Numbered from the stretch's first letter, positions 45,176-55,237 are shown. The stretch: 64,000 nucleotides of DNA from Actinotalea lenta (GCF_030586465.1 NZ_JAUQYP010000001.1:2755946-2819945); one strand, 5' to 3'. The notes: generated by a model from the letters alone, not told the origin. Translations and numbers: made by a program.

Positions 45176-46117
45176 TCACGCCGGCTGCGGCGCGTCCGGG
45201 AGCACGGCTCGGCGCCGACGTGGCACGCCCTGGGCCAGCACGATCCCGCCGATCACCACGAGCACCCCGACCGGCTCGTTCCAGGTCACCCGCTCGCCGA
45301 ACGCGAGCACCCCGATCACCGCGGCGACCACCGGCGTGAGGTAGGTGACGGTACTGGCCGTGGCGGACCCCACCAGTCCGATCACGCGCAGGTTGAGCAC
45401 GAAGGCCACCCCGGTGCTCAGGGCACCGAGCGCGACCATCGCCCCCACGACGCCGACCGTGACCGTCCCGTGCGGGCGCAGCCCGGTCGCCGCGGCCACC
45501 GGGAGCATCAGCACCGCTGCCGCCGCGATCTGACCCGTCGAGATCGCGATCGGCCCCTCCGGCGCGCCGACCAGGTGCCGCCGGGCGTACGGGAACGCCA
45601 GGCCGTAGCACGCGATCGCCGCGAGACAGGCGAGCGCGCCCTGCCACTGAGCAGCCGGGAAGGACCGCCAGACCCCGAGCACCACGAGGATCCCGACGAA
45701 CCCCACGAGCAGCCCCACCATCCGGCGCCGGGTGGGGTGCTCCTCGGGGAACACCGCGATGAGGAAGGCGAGCGTGCTCAGGGGCGTCGCCGCGTTGATG
45801 ATCGCCGCCAGGACGGTGGGCACGTGCTGCAGGCCCACGGCGAACAGGGTGAACGGCACCGCGTTCTGCAGCGCCGCGTAGACCACCAGGTGCCGCCAGG
45901 TCGACGCGCTGCGGGGCAGCCGCGCTCGCGTGACGGCAGCGAGCGCCCCGAGCGCCAGCGCGCCGAGCGTCAACCGCCAGAACGCGACCTGCACCGGGGT
46001 CAGCGCCGTCAGACCCACGTGGATGAACGCGAACGACGAGCCCCACATCACCGCGTTGGCGAGGTAGCCGGGCAGCCAGGCGCGCAGCGGGGCCGGTGTG
46101 GCGGCCGAGGCAGTCAC
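45176..46117 (-). CDS. EamA/DMT-family transporter
   Basis: 313 aa with ten helices in two EamA repeats (ANAVMWGSSFAFIHVGL... and LSTGVAFVLNLRVIGLVG...). Exports or imports small metabolites; substrate unknown. Its GTG overlaps the ada stop (46114-46117), so it is co-translated with the alkylation repair gene. It converges with the AlkA-like gene. Confidence 0.88.
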   Translation of the reverse strand: MTASAATPAPLRAWLPGYLANAVMWGSSFAFIHVGLTALTPVQVAFWRLTLGALALGALAAVTRARLPRSASTWRHLVVYAALQNAVPFTLFAVGLQHVPTVLAAIINAATPLSTLAFLIAVFPEEHPTRRRMVGLLVGFVGILVVLGVWRSFPAAQWQGALACLAAIACYGLAFPYARRHLVGAPEGPIAISTGQIAAAAVLMLPVAAATGLRPHGTVTVGVVGAMVALGALSTGVAFVLNLRVIGLVGSATASTVTYLTPVVAAVIGVLAFGERVTWNEPVGVLVVIGGIVLAQGVPRRRRAVLPDAPQPA

Positions 46118-46995
46118 CCGACCACCCGGGCTCGATCCGGCAGGGCGTGCTCCGCTTCGAGCAGCTCGCGCTTGACAGCCAGACCCCAGCGGTAGCCGCC
46201 CAGGCCGCCGTCCGTGCGCACCACGCGATGGCACGGCACCACGAGAGCCAACCGGTTCCGGGCGCACGCCCCAGCAACCGCGCGGACCGCGGTGGGCTCC
46301 CCGATATCCTGCGCGACCTCGGAGTACGTCCGCGTCTCCCCGGCCGGGATCCGGGTCAGGGCCTGCCACACGCGGGCCTGGAAGGCCGTGCCGCGCACGT
46401 CGAGGGGCAGCTCGGGGGCCGGGTGACCCGCCGCCAGCGCTGCCAGGGCGCGCGCCACGTCCGCGAGGCGGTCGTGGTCGGCCACGAGCTCCGCGCGCGG
46501 GAACTCGGCCCGCACCTGGTCCAGCAGGGGTCCCAGCGCCGCACCGATCCGTACCGCGCACAACCCTCGCTCGCTGGCGGCGCCGAGCACGGTGCCCACC
46601 GGGGTCTCCACGGCGGTCCAACCCAGGCGCTCCCCCGGCGCGCCCGCAGCGTAGGCGCTGGGGGGCATGCCCATCGTCCCGGCCGCGGTCTCGTAGAACG
46701 CCCGCACGGACCCGAAGCCGGCGGCGACGAGCGCATCGGTGACCAAGCTGCCGGACCGCAGCAGGTCCCGCGCCGTACCGGTGCGCACCGCCTGCCCGAA
46801 TGCCCGGGGGCCCACCCCGATCAGCTCGGTGAACGCGCGTCGCAGGGTGCGTTCGGAGACGGCCGCCAGCCGCGCCAGCTCCGCGTTCGGCACCGGGCCG
46901 CCGGCACGCACCATGGCCTGGGCGGCCACGACGACGGCGTCGGCGCGCGGATCGACCGCGGCGGTGTGCGCCTGTCGCGTCGTGGTGCTCGTCAT
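46114..46995 (-). CDS. Ada-like AraC-HTH / O6-methylguanine-DNA methyltransferase
   Basis: 293 aa. An N-terminal AraC-type HTH (PNAELARLAAVSERTLRRAF, AAGFGSVRAFYETA) is fused to a C-terminal Ogt domain with the acceptor Cys in VVPCHRVVRTDG. The Ada N-terminal zinc/phosphotriester domain is missing, so it can repair O6-methylguanine but lacks the usual methyl-phosphotriester switch. ATG 46995 is 7 bases after TAGCGT. Confidence 0.9.
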   Translation of the reverse strand: MTSTTTRQAHTAAVDPRADAVVVAAQAMVRAGGPVPNAELARLAAVSERTLRRAFTELIGVGPRAFGQAVRTGTARDLLRSGSLVTDALVAAGFGSVRAFYETAAGTMGMPPSAYAAGAPGERLGWTAVETPVGTVLGAASERGLCAVRIGAALGPLLDQVRAEFPRAELVADHDRLADVARALAALAAGHPAPELPLDVRGTAFQARVWQALTRIPAGETRTYSEVAQDIGEPTAVRAVAGACARNRLALVVPCHRVVRTDGGLGGYRWGLAVKRELLEAEHALPDRARVVG

Positions 46996-47002
46996 GGGTC
47001 AG

Positions 47003-47008
47003 ACGCTA
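47003..47008 (-). promoter_or_regulatory. -10-like TAGCGT for ada-EamA
   Basis: TAGCGT 7 bases before ATG 46995. Confidence 0.5.
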
Positions 47009-47062
47009 CGGCCCAGCCGGGCGCCTCAGCACTCCGCTTCCGGCCAACGTTCATGCGGTGTC

Positions 47063-49024
47063 TCAGCAGACCACCAGCCAGTGGCTCGCCAGCGGCGCGA
47101 GCCACAGGTTCCCGTCCTCGCCCGGGGCGACATCACGGCCGCCGAGCACGTCGTGCGCCGACGCGAGCCCCAGCTCGGCCAACCGATGGCCGGGGAACGG
47201 CCGCCAGTCGTCCGTGACGTTGTACAGCGCCAGGAACGGGCCCAGCGGGTGGCGGCGCAGCACCGCCAGGACGCCAGGGTCCGACGCGTCCAGGACCTGC
47301 GCCGCGACCGACGCATGCAGGTGCGGCGTCCGGCCCCGGATCTGCACCAGGTGCCGGACGCCGGCGAACACCCGCTCCGGCAGCGTCCCCGCCACGTGCC
47401 GCGCCCCGGCGACAGCCCAGGGCATGCGCGGCCGGTGCACCCAGCGGTTGTCGTCGGCGTGGCCGGGCTCCTCCGCCCAGTGCTCGTCGTTGCCCAGCGC
47501 CAGCTCATCCCCCATCCACAGCACCGGGATCCCGCCGAACCCGACCACGATCGCGTGCGCGAGCAGCAGCCGGTCGACCCCGCGCTGCACCGCGGCCTCG
47601 TCGCCGCCGCGCACGGCGCGGTCGATGCCCACCAACGCAGCGGCGCTCCCGGAGATGCGGCGGTCGCCGGTGGCCGGGTTGTGCTGGAACACCATCCCCT
47701 CCGCGGGCGAGCCCGGGAACTCCCCCGAGTACCAGTCGGACAGGAACGCCCGGTGCAGGTATCCGTCGAGGCCGACCGCTGCCGCGTCGCCGTCGTCGAT
47801 CGCCCACCCGATGTCGTCGTGGCAGCGCAGGTAGGTGATCCACGCGGTCGAGGCCGGCACCGGCGGCATCGCCTGGAGGGCTCGCACCGCGAGCCGGACG
47901 TCCTTGGCGGCCAGCATGGACCAGACCTGCACCATGAGGCTGTTGTGGTAGGCGAGGTCGGAGACCTTCCCGTGGTGGGCGCCCTGGCCGAGGTAGTGCA
48001 CCAGGTCCCGCGGCGCCACGATGGCCTCGGCCTTGAAGATCACCGCGGGCGCCGCGATGCGGACCAGGGCACGCAGGGCCTGCGTGATCGCGTGCACCTG
48101 CGGCCGGTTCTGGCACGTGGTGCCCAGCTCCTTCCAGGTGAATGCGATGGCGTCGAGCCGCAGCACCTCCACGCCGTTGCCCGCCAGGAACATCACGATG
48201 TCCGCGTACTCGACGAACACGTCCGGGTTGGACCAGTTCACGTCCCACTGCCAGGCGTTGAACGTGGTCCACACCCACCCGGCAAGCTCGTCATCCCACG
48301 TGAAGTTGCCCGGGGCGAAGTCCGGGAAGACCTCGGGCAGCGACCGCTCGAAAGCGTCGGGCATGCTGCGGTCGTCGTAGACGTAGAAGTAGTCGCGGTA
48401 CCGCGCGTCGCCGGCCCGCGCCGCCCGTGCCCACGCGTGCTCCCGCGCGACGTGGTTGAGCACCAGGTCGGCGACCAGGCTGATCCCGTTGGCACGCAGC
48501 TCGCCGGCGAGCGCACGCAGGTCCTCGATGCCGCCCAGGTCGGGCCGCACGGATCGGTAGTCCGCCACGGCGTAACCGCCGTCGTTGTCACCCTCGCGGG
48601 GCCGCAGGATCGGCATGAGGTGCAGGTAGGTCACGCCCAGCTCGCGCAGGTAGTCGATGTGCTCGCGCACCCCGTCCAACGTCCCGGCGAACCGGTCCGC
48701 ATAGCACGCGTAGCCCACCATCCGCTCGGACTGGAACCACCCCGGGTCGAGCGTCCGGGCCAGGTCCACGCGCGAGAGCTCCGGGTCGCGGTCGCGGAAC
48801 GCCTCGGTGACGAGGCGCTTCAGCCGCATCTCGAGCTCGTCGAGCCGGTCCGCCGGATACACCGCCGCGAGCCCCTCGTGCACGTCCGGCCACCACCGCT
48901 CGAGCCGCACCTCGAGGGTCTGACGACGATCCGGGCCGAGGCCCGCCACGACGTCGGCGAGGTCGTCGCCGCCCTCCGCCTCACTGCGGCGCGCTCGACG
49001 TATGGCCTTCTCGGGCAGGGGCAT
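47063..49024 (-). CDS. Amylosucrase (GH13_4)
   Basis: 653 aa, the length of amylosucrases. The nucleophile lies in VEVLRLDAIAFTWKELGT, the acid/base Glu in VIFKAEAIVAP and the transition-state Asp in CHDDIGWAI. An N-terminal helical domain (1-100) precedes the barrel. The enzyme uses sucrose to build alpha-1,4-glucan or hydrolyses it. ATG follows GAGGAG by 6 bases. A LacI-type operator overlaps the promoter. Confidence 0.9.
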   Translation of the reverse strand: MPLPEKAIRRARRSEAEGGDDLADVVAGLGPDRRQTLEVRLERWWPDVHEGLAAVYPADRLDELEMRLKRLVTEAFRDRDPELSRVDLARTLDPGWFQSERMVGYACYADRFAGTLDGVREHIDYLRELGVTYLHLMPILRPREGDNDGGYAVADYRSVRPDLGGIEDLRALAGELRANGISLVADLVLNHVAREHAWARAARAGDARYRDYFYVYDDRSMPDAFERSLPEVFPDFAPGNFTWDDELAGWVWTTFNAWQWDVNWSNPDVFVEYADIVMFLAGNGVEVLRLDAIAFTWKELGTTCQNRPQVHAITQALRALVRIAAPAVIFKAEAIVAPRDLVHYLGQGAHHGKVSDLAYHNSLMVQVWSMLAAKDVRLAVRALQAMPPVPASTAWITYLRCHDDIGWAIDDGDAAAVGLDGYLHRAFLSDWYSGEFPGSPAEGMVFQHNPATGDRRISGSAAALVGIDRAVRGGDEAAVQRGVDRLLLAHAIVVGFGGIPVLWMGDELALGNDEHWAEEPGHADDNRWVHRPRMPWAVAGARHVAGTLPERVFAGVRHLVQIRGRTPHLHASVAAQVLDASDPGVLAVLRRHPLGPFLALYNVTDDWRPFPGHRLAELGLASAHDVLGGRDVAPGEDGNLWLAPLASHWLVVC

Positions 49025-49072
49025 CGCCGGCTCCTCTCGGTCGGCGAGGCGGGACGCAGCGCCGGGTCCACG

Positions 49073-49090
49073 GATGCAAACGCTTGCATC
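49073..49090. promoter_or_regulatory. LacI-family operator upstream of amylosucrase
   Basis: GATGCAAACGCTTGCATC is palindromic except for the two central-flank positions and fits the LacI/GalR pattern TGNAANCGNTTNCA. It overlaps the minus-strand -10-like TACGAT (49088-49093), so binding would repress amylosucrase, presumably until sucrose or a related sugar is present. The regulator gene is not in the window. Confidence 0.8.
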
Positions 49091-49120
49091 GTAGCGGCTC
49101 CGAGACGCCTGGTGCACCTG

Positions 49121-49888
49121 TCAGACGGTGCGCACAAGCCCGACGAGCTGCCCGAGCGAACCGATGACCCGGACGCCGGCCTGCACCGCGCCCTCGATCT
49201 CCTCGTCGCCGATCACATGCCGGCGTCCACCCGGCCGGTCCAGCCAGACGCCGACCAGCCCGGCCTGGACGGCGGCCAGCGCGTCGATGTCCAGTTCGTC
49301 GCCGACGTACACCGTGCGCCCAGGATCCGTCCCCAGCCGACGGCAGCCCTCGAGGAAGACCTGCGGAGCGGGCTTGCCCACGCCGAGCGTGTCCATCCCG
49401 ACCAGCACGGGCACGTGGCCCAGGCCCGTCGCGGTCATCTTCTGGGTCTGGTAGCCCACCGCGGCGTTCGTCAGCGCCCCGACCGCCAGGCCGGCGCCCG
49501 TCAGTGCGTCGATCGCGCCGGAGGCGTCCGGGTGCGCGGTCCAGCCGGCGGCGAAGCCCTGCTCGAAGACCTCGTCCCACGCCCGGAACGCCGCCTCGTC
49601 CAGTACCGGACCGCCGAAGGCCTCGTGCAGCTCGTTGGCGCGCTCCCGGCGCTGCTCGACGTAGCCGATCTCTCCGCGCGTGTAGCGGCGGTAGTGCCCG
49701 GACACATCGGCGCGCCAGGCCGCGAGCACCTCCCCGAGCCGGGTGTCCGGCAGGTCGGGCAGGTACGCCCGCGCGACCTGCGCCAGGGCGTGCTCGAAGG
49801 CGCCGCGCGTGTCCACCAGGGTGTCGTCGACGTCCAGCAGGACGCCGTCCACCGCACGCAGCCCCATGCTGTCGGCCTGCGCGCTCAC
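49121..49888 (-). CDS. HAD-family hydrolase
   Basis: 255 aa. [11 protein letters not shown] (motif I, nucleophile Asp), LTNAA (motif II), GKPAPQVF (motif III) and [12 protein letters not shown] (motif IV) are complete. Likely a phosphatase for a small phosphorylated metabolite. The GTG overlaps the gltX stop (GTGA). Confidence 0.88.
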   Translation of the reverse strand: MSAQADSMGLRAVDGVLLDVDDTLVDTRGAFEHALAQVARAYLPDLPDTRLGEVLAAWRADVSGHYRRYTRGEIGYVEQRRERANELHEAFGGPVLDEAAFRAWDEVFEQGFAAGWTAHPDASGAIDALTGAGLAVGALTNAAVGYQTQKMTATGLGHVPVLVGMDTLGVGKPAPQVFLEGCRRLGTDPGRTVYVGDELDIDALAAVQAGLVGVWLDRPGGRRHVIGDEEIEGAVQAGVRVIGSLGQLVGLVRTV

Positions 49889-51414
49889 AGGGAGGCGCGG
49901 AACGAGCGGAGCCGGGCGAGCGTCGCGTCGCGACCCAGGATCTCCATGGACTCGAACAGCGGCGGCGAGACCCGGCGCCCGGTGACCGCGACCCGCAACG
50001 GGGTGTACGCCACCCGAGGCTTCAGGCCGAGGTCCTCGACCAGCGCCGCGCCCAGCGCGTCCTGGATCGTCGCCGCCTCGAACGGCTCGACCGCTTCCAG
50101 CGCCGTGATCGACGCGTCGAGCGCGGCCGCCGGCTCGCCCTTGAGCGCGGCGGCACGCGCGTCCTGGTCGACCACGAGCTCGTCGTCGTCGACGAGCAGG
50201 AAGCCGAGCATCCCGACGGCCTCGCCCAGCAGGCCGATCCGCTCCTGGACCAGCGGTGCGGCGGCGGTCAGCACCGCCTGCTCATGCGGGGTGAGCACGG
50301 CGAAGCCCTCCCCGGTCACCAGTCCGGCGGCGTGCAGGTAGGGCACCACGCGGTCGCGGAAGGCCTCGGGCCCGAGCATCCGCACGTGGTCCCCGTTGAT
50401 CGCCTCGGCCTTCTTCAGGTCGAACCGGGCGGGGTTGGGGTTCACGTCCGCGACGTCGAACGCGGCCACCATCTCCGCGGCGCTGAACACGTCCCGGTCC
50501 GGCGCGATCGACCAGCCCAGCAACGCCAGGTAGTTGAGCAGCCCCTCGGGGACGAAGCCGCGCTCGCGGTGCAGGAAGAGGCTCGACTCGGGGTCGCGCT
50601 TGGACAGCTTCTTGTTGCCCTCGCCCATGACGTAGGGCAGGTGACCGAACAGCGGCACGCCGTCGGCGATGCCCAGCGCGGTCAGCGCCCGGTAGAGCAC
50701 CACCTGGCGCGGCGTGGAGCTGAGCAGGTCCTCGCCGCGCAGCACGTGCGTGATGTGCATCATCGCGTCGTCGACCGGGTTGGTCAGGGTGTAGAGCGGC
50801 TGGCCGTTGGCCCGGACGATGACATAGTCCGGGACCGAGCCGGCCGCGAAGGTCAGCTCGCCGCGCACCAGGTCGGTGAACGTGACCGCCTCGTCGGGCA
50901 TCCGGATGCGCAGCACCGGCTCGCGCCCCTCGGCGCGGAAGGCGGCCTTCTGCTCCTCGGTCAGCCCACGATCGAACCCGTCGTAGCCGAGCTTGGGGTC
51001 GCGCCCGGCGGCCCGGTGACGGGCCTCGACCTCGTCAGGCGTGGAGAACGACTCGTACGCGAAGCCGGCCTCGAGCAGCCGACGGGCGACGTCGGCGTAC
51101 ACGTCCATGCGTTCGGACTGCCGGTACGGCCCGTAGGGGCCGCCCACCTCGACGCCCTCGTCCCAGTCCAGACCGAGCCAGCGCAGCGCGTCCAGCAGCT
51201 GCTCGTAGCTCTCCTGCGAGTCGCGGGCCGCATCGGTGTCCTCCACGCGGAAGACGAACGTCCCGCCGACGTGCCGCGCGTAGGCCCAGTTGAACAGGGC
51301 CGTGCGGATCAGCCCGACGTGCGGTGTGCCGGTGGGCGACGGGCAGAAGCGGACGCGGATGTCGGAGCCGGTGGGAACGGTGGAGGCGGCGTCGGCCGCG
51401 GCAGCGCTGGTCAT
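49885..51414 (-). CDS. gltX: Glutamyl-tRNA synthetase
   Basis: 509 aa class I synthetase. [21 protein letters not shown] has the HIGH-type motif (HVGL) and NKKLSKRD the KMSKS motif. In actinobacteria it is normally non-discriminating, charging tRNA-Glu and tRNA-Gln, both of which are encoded at 41224-41469. TACGCT lies 9 bases before the ATG. Confidence 0.96.
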   Translation of the reverse strand: MTSAAAADAASTVPTGSDIRVRFCPSPTGTPHVGLIRTALFNWAYARHVGGTFVFRVEDTDAARDSQESYEQLLDALRWLGLDWDEGVEVGGPYGPYRQSERMDVYADVARRLLEAGFAYESFSTPDEVEARHRAAGRDPKLGYDGFDRGLTEEQKAAFRAEGREPVLRIRMPDEAVTFTDLVRGELTFAAGSVPDYVIVRANGQPLYTLTNPVDDAMMHITHVLRGEDLLSSTPRQVVLYRALTALGIADGVPLFGHLPYVMGEGNKKLSKRDPESSLFLHRERGFVPEGLLNYLALLGWSIAPDRDVFSAAEMVAAFDVADVNPNPARFDLKKAEAINGDHVRMLGPEAFRDRVVPYLHAAGLVTGEGFAVLTPHEQAVLTAAAPLVQERIGLLGEAVGMLGFLLVDDDELVVDQDARAAALKGEPAAALDASITALEAVEPFEAATIQDALGAALVEDLGLKPRVAYTPLRVAVTGRRVSPPLFESMEILGRDATLARLRSFRASL

Positions 51415-51477
51415 GATGCCGCCAGCGTAGTGGCGCCGGGACGGGCGCCCGCTCAGGGGCCGGGGCCCCCGGGTCCG

Positions 51478-52257
51478 TCAGCGACGCAGCACCGGGTTGC
51501 GCAGCACGCCGATCTCCTCGACCTCGCACTCGACCACGTCGCCGTGCTCGATCGGGCCGACGCCCGCGGGCGTCCCGGTGAGGATCACGTCCCCGGGCAG
51601 CAGCGTGCACACCTCCGAGATGTAGGAGATCAGGTGCGCGACCGAGAACATCAGCTGCGAGGTCCGCGCGTCCTGGCGTGGCTCACCGTTCACGCGTGCC
51701 GTGATCGCAAGATCGTCCACGTCCAGACCGGGCACGACGACCGGCCCCAGCGGGCACGCCGAGTCGAAGCCCTTGGCGCGCAGCCACTGGGAGTCGCTGC
51801 GCTGCGCGTCGCGCGCGGTCACGTCGTTGCCCACCGTGTACCCGAACACCTGGTCCAGGGCCCGCTCGACCGACACGTCCTTGGTGACCTTGCCCATCAC
51901 CACGGCGAGCTCGGCCTCGTGGTGCACCTCGGAGCTCCAGTGCGGCAGCACGATGGGGTCGTCCGGTCCGATCACCGAGGTGTTGGGCTTGAAGAACAGC
52001 AGCGGGGCCGCTGGCACCTCGTTGCCCATCTCGGCCGCGTGGTCGGCGTAGTTGCGGCCCACGCCCACGATCTTCGAGCGCGGGATCACCGGCGCCAGCA
52101 GCCGGACCTCGTCGCTCATCGGGACGACCTGGCCGGTCAGCTCCACGGGTGTGTACATCGGGTCGCCACGCAGCACGTGCAGCTCCGCAGCGTCCCCCTC
52201 CCCCTGGAGCATCGCGAAACGGGGCTCTGCGCCGGTGGTGAAACGTGCGATCCGCAT
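51478..52257 (-). CDS. Fumarylacetoacetate hydrolase family protein
   Basis: 259 aa. KIVGVGRNYADHAAEMGNE, EVHHEAELAVVMG (metal ligands) and TVGNDVTARDAQR are the FAH signature. Members include acylpyruvases and isomerases of aromatic degradation; the reaction is not decided here. ATG 52257 follows TAGGCT by 6 bases (leaderless). gltX lies downstream on the same strand. Confidence 0.88.
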   Translation of the reverse strand: MRIARFTTGAEPRFAMLQGEGDAAELHVLRGDPMYTPVELTGQVVPMSDEVRLLAPVIPRSKIVGVGRNYADHAAEMGNEVPAAPLLFFKPNTSVIGPDDPIVLPHWSSEVHHEAELAVVMGKVTKDVSVERALDQVFGYTVGNDVTARDAQRSDSQWLRAKGFDSACPLGPVVVPGLDVDDLAITARVNGEPRQDARTSQLMFSVAHLISYISEVCTLLPGDVILTGTPAGVGPIEHGDVVECEVEEIGVLRNPVLRR

Positions 52258-52263
52258 TCTTCG

Positions 52264-52269
52264 AGCCTA
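52264..52269 (-). promoter_or_regulatory. -10-like TAGGCT for the FAH gene
   Basis: TAGGCT 6 bases before ATG 52257. Confidence 0.5.
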
Positions 52270-52336
52270 GTGCGCGGTGCGGACCCGTTCCGCACGCGGG
52301 CGAGACCGGCCCCGCCCGCTGCCCGCACTGCCACCG

Positions 52337-53161
52337 TCAGGCCGGGAGCCGGGCCAAGAGCTCGCCGTGCAGCATCGCGAACCAGCCGTCGGGCTCCTGG
52401 CCCCAGTCGCGCCAGGCGTCGGAGATCTCCTCGAGCAGCACCTGGTCGGCCAGGCCGTGCTGCAGGGCGTGCTGCGCGAAGGTGGACTCCAGGGCCCGCT
52501 GGGCCCACCGGTCAGCCCACCACCGTCGCCGGTCCAGCGCGTAGGTCCACGCGGAGGCGGAGACCGTCAGGTCCTGTGCGGCGAAACCGGCCCGCAGCGC
52601 CCAGCCGAGCAGGTGGCGCCCTGCGTCCGGCTCGCCACCGTCGGCCCTGGCCACCTCCCGGTACAGCGCCAGCCACTCGTCCAGGCCCGCCGAGGGTGGC
52701 GCCCACGTCATCGTGCGGTAGTCGACGTCGCGCACGGCGACCAGCCCACCCGGCCGGGTCACTCGCCGCATCTCCCGCAGCGCGCCCACCGGGTCGGGCA
52801 GGTGCTGCAGCACCTGGTGGGCGTGCACGACGTCGAACGAGCCGCTCTCGAAGGGCAGCGCCATGACGTCCGCTCGGCGGAAGGTCACGTTCCCCGCAGC
52901 ACCGAGCTCGTCGGCCAGCTCGCCGGCCTCGTCGAGGGCCTCCTGGGCGGGGTCGATGGCCACCACCTCGCCCGGGGCGACAAGCCGGGCGAGGTCCACG
53001 GTGATGCTTCCCGGCCCGCACCCGACGTCCAGCAACCGCAGGCCAGGGCGCAGCTCGGGAAGCAGGTACGCGGCGCTGTCCGCCGCCCGCCGAACCCGGT
53101 GCGAGGTCAGCACGCTCTCGGCGTGCCCGTGGGTGTAGGTCACCGTGCCAGGGAATCCCAT
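52337..53161 (-). CDS. SAM-dependent class I methyltransferase
   Basis: 274 aa. LLDVGCGPGSITVDLA is motif I, ADVMALPFESGSFDVVHAHQVLQHL covers motifs II-III. It is a UbiE/Methyltransf_11-like enzyme; substrate unknown. The ATG gives MGFPGTVTYTHGHAESV and is preceded by GCGGGG. Confidence 0.85.
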   Translation of the reverse strand: MGFPGTVTYTHGHAESVLTSHRVRRAADSAAYLLPELRPGLRLLDVGCGPGSITVDLARLVAPGEVVAIDPAQEALDEAGELADELGAAGNVTFRRADVMALPFESGSFDVVHAHQVLQHLPDPVGALREMRRVTRPGGLVAVRDVDYRTMTWAPPSAGLDEWLALYREVARADGGEPDAGRHLLGWALRAGFAAQDLTVSASAWTYALDRRRWWADRWAQRALESTFAQHALQHGLADQVLLEEISDAWRDWGQEPDGWFAMLHGELLARLPA

Positions 53162-53199
53162 CCCCGCGTGCGTATCAATGGACGGAACGGGTCGTCCTG

Positions 53200-53661
53200 C
53201 TAAGTGAGACGCGCGGGAACGCCGCGGTTGGCCAGCGCATCGGCGCGCTCGTTGCCGGCATCGCCCGAGTGCCCCTTGACCCAGACCCAGCGGACCCGGT
53301 GCCGAGCGACCTCGGCGTCGAGCTCCTGCCAGAGGTCGACGTTCTTGACCGGCTTCTTGTCCGCCGTACGCCAGCCGTTGCGCTTCCACGTGGGCATCCA
53401 GCGCTGCACGCCGTTCATGACGTACGACGAGTCGACGTGCAGCGTCACCTCGCACGGCCTGGTCAGGGCGGCGAGCCCGCGGATCACCGCCGTGAGCTCC
53501 ATCTTGTTGTTGGTGGTCGAGGGGTCGCCGCCGAACAGCTCGCGCTCGTGGTCGCCGGACCGCATCCACACCCCCCACCCACCGGGACCGGGATTGCCCT
53601 TGCAGGCCCCGTCGGTCCACATCTCCACGAACGTCAGGGCAGGCTCGGCAGCGGTCGGCAC
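53200..53661 (-). CDS. rnhA: Ribonuclease HI
   Basis: 153 aa. The catalytic DEDD residues lie in [38 protein letters not shown] and [15 protein letters not shown]. It removes RNA from RNA-DNA hybrids. The GTG is 6 bases after TAGGGT. Confidence 0.95.
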   Translation of the reverse strand: MPTAAEPALTFVEMWTDGACKGNPGPGGWGVWMRSGDHERELFGGDPSTTNNKMELTAVIRGLAALTRPCEVTLHVDSSYVMNGVQRWMPTWKRNGWRTADKKPVKNVDLWQELDAEVARHRVRWVWVKGHSGDAGNERADALANRGVPARLT

Positions 53662-53667
53662 GGCGCC

Positions 53668-53673
53668 ACCCTA
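53668..53673 (-). promoter_or_regulatory. -10-like TAGGGT for rnhA
   Basis: TAGGGT 6 bases before GTG 53661. Confidence 0.5.
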
Positions 53674-53734
53674 GACGGACGTCACAGCCGGGACGTGCTG
53701 CGCGCGCCCGCGCCGGGGGCGCAGGATAGGCACC

Positions 53735-54388
53735 ATGACCTTCGCGAACCGCACCGATGCGGGGCGCAGGCTGGCGACGCGGCTGGCGGGACTTCGGGGG
53801 GCTCCTGTGGTGGTGCTCGCCCTACCCCGCGGCGGCGTCCCGGTCGCGGCCCCGGTGGCCGTGGCGCTCGAGGCGCCACTCGACGTGATCGCTGTGCGCA
53901 AGCTCGGCGTGCCCTGGCAGCCCGAGCTCGCGATCGGGGCGATCGCCGAGGGCGGGATCCAGGTGGTCGCCGAGGACGTCATGGCCCGCGTCGGGCTCAC
54001 CGACCGCGGGCTCGAGGGCCTCGCCGAACGCGAGCGGCCGGCGCTGGCCCGGATGGCCTCCTTCCGGGACGGCCGCGAGCCGGTCGACGTCGACGGCCGC
54101 ACCGCCGTGGTGATCGACGACGGGCTGGCCACGGGTGCGACCGCGCGAGCGGCCTGCCTGGCGGCTCGCGAGCGCGGCGCACGCCGTGTCGTGCTCGCCG
54201 TCCCGGTCGCCCCGCCGCACTGGGCCCTGCCCATGCACGACGTCGCCGACGAGTGCATCGCACTGCACGTCCCGGCCGACTTCCGCGCGGTCGGCCAGGC
54301 GTACGACGACTTCTCGCCCACCACCGACGAGGAGGTGCGCGCCGCCCTCGACGAGGTCGCCGCCGACCGGTTGGCGGCCTCGGACTAG
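53735..54388 (+). CDS. Phosphoribosyltransferase-fold protein
   Basis: 217 aa. The PRPP-binding motif is AVVIDDGLATGATARA, and VLALPRGGVPVAAPVA starts the fold. It belongs to the predicted phosphoribosyltransferases often found with stress genes; substrate unknown. Its TAG overlaps the TAG of the convergent gene (CTAG, 54385-54388). Confidence 0.85.
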   Translation: MTFANRTDAGRRLATRLAGLRGAPVVVLALPRGGVPVAAPVAVALEAPLDVIAVRKLGVPWQPELAIGAIAEGGIQVVAEDVMARVGLTDRGLEGLAERERPALARMASFRDGREPVDVDGRTAVVIDDGLATGATARAACLAARERGARRVVLAVPVAPPHWALPMHDVADECIALHVPADFRAVGQAYDDFSPTTDEEVRAALDEVAADRLAASD

Positions 54389-55143
54389 CGCACGCTCCGG
54401 TCCTCCGGCGCGATACGAGCCCGGGGGCGGGGCCACGGGCCCAGCACCGGGAGCGGTTCCGTCTCGCCACCGGCGTCGGCCACCACCGGACCGAGCGGCT
54501 CCCGACCCGCGAGCCAGGCGACCAGGTCGTTGGCCGTGCCCCGCACCCGGACCACCCGGCCCTGGCCCACCCGCCGCGGCTCGTCGACGTCGGTGGGCTC
54601 GAGGTCCAGCTGGACCCCGTCGGGCACCCGGGGCGACAGGAAGCCCACCAGGTGCTCTCGCAGCTCCGGACTCCACAAGGTGTGCTCGGCGCCCAGGTCG
54701 AGGTCGGTGAGGTGGATGGAGAACTCACGCCACCAGGCCAGCACGAGAGCGCCGGCCGGCAGCCCCTGATAGCCCGTGGGCTGCCGCAGCGCCTCGTCGT
54801 CCAGCAGGTCGAGCAGACCCTCGACGCGGTCCATCACGGCGACGACCCGCTCGACGTGCTGTGCCGCCGATGCGCCCGCGCCCGCCTCGATAGCCGCGTC
54901 CCGGGCCTCCCGCCCACCGTCGTAGAACTCGACGGCCGGTGCGCCCTGCACGGCCAGCAGCAGCTGGCGCTCGGCCGCAGCGCCGAAGCCGGCCAAGTGC
55001 GCCAGGACGTGACCGCGAGTCCAGCCCGGCAGCCGGGACGGCCCCGCGACCGCCTCGTCGGTCAGCCCCTCGAGAGTCGCGCGCAACCGGTCGTGCGTGC
55101 GCTCGATCGACGCGATCGCGGCCGCTGCCTCGGTGGGAACCAT
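54385..55143 (-). CDS. Maleylpyruvate-isomerase-family mycothiol-dependent-type protein
   Basis: 252 aa DinB-like four-helix protein. RLPGWTRGHVLAHLAGFGAAA is the family N-terminal metal-binding motif, REFSIHLTDLDLG the second part. Members use mycothiol, the actinobacterial thiol; the actual substrate is unknown. Confidence 0.85.
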   Translation of the reverse strand: MVPTEAAAAIASIERTHDRLRATLEGLTDEAVAGPSRLPGWTRGHVLAHLAGFGAAAERQLLLAVQGAPAVEFYDGGREARDAAIEAGAGASAAQHVERVVAVMDRVEGLLDLLDDEALRQPTGYQGLPAGALVLAWWREFSIHLTDLDLGAEHTLWSPELREHLVGFLSPRVPDGVQLDLEPTDVDEPRRVGQGRVVRVRGTANDLVAWLAGREPLGPVVADAGGETEPLPVLGPWPRPRARIAPEDRSVR

Positions 55144-55237
55144 GAGGCCATCCCACCCCCGTGGCCCCAGGACGGCAAGCAGACGGCGGGCGCCCCCGTC
55201 CCCACCGGCACCCGGCGCGCTCTGCGAGGATGGACCG

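Noticed and set aside
49121-49888. HAD gene as a sucrose-pathway partner of amylosucrase
   Set aside because: It overlaps gltX upstream and is separated from amylosucrase by its own operator and promoter, so co-regulation is not supported.
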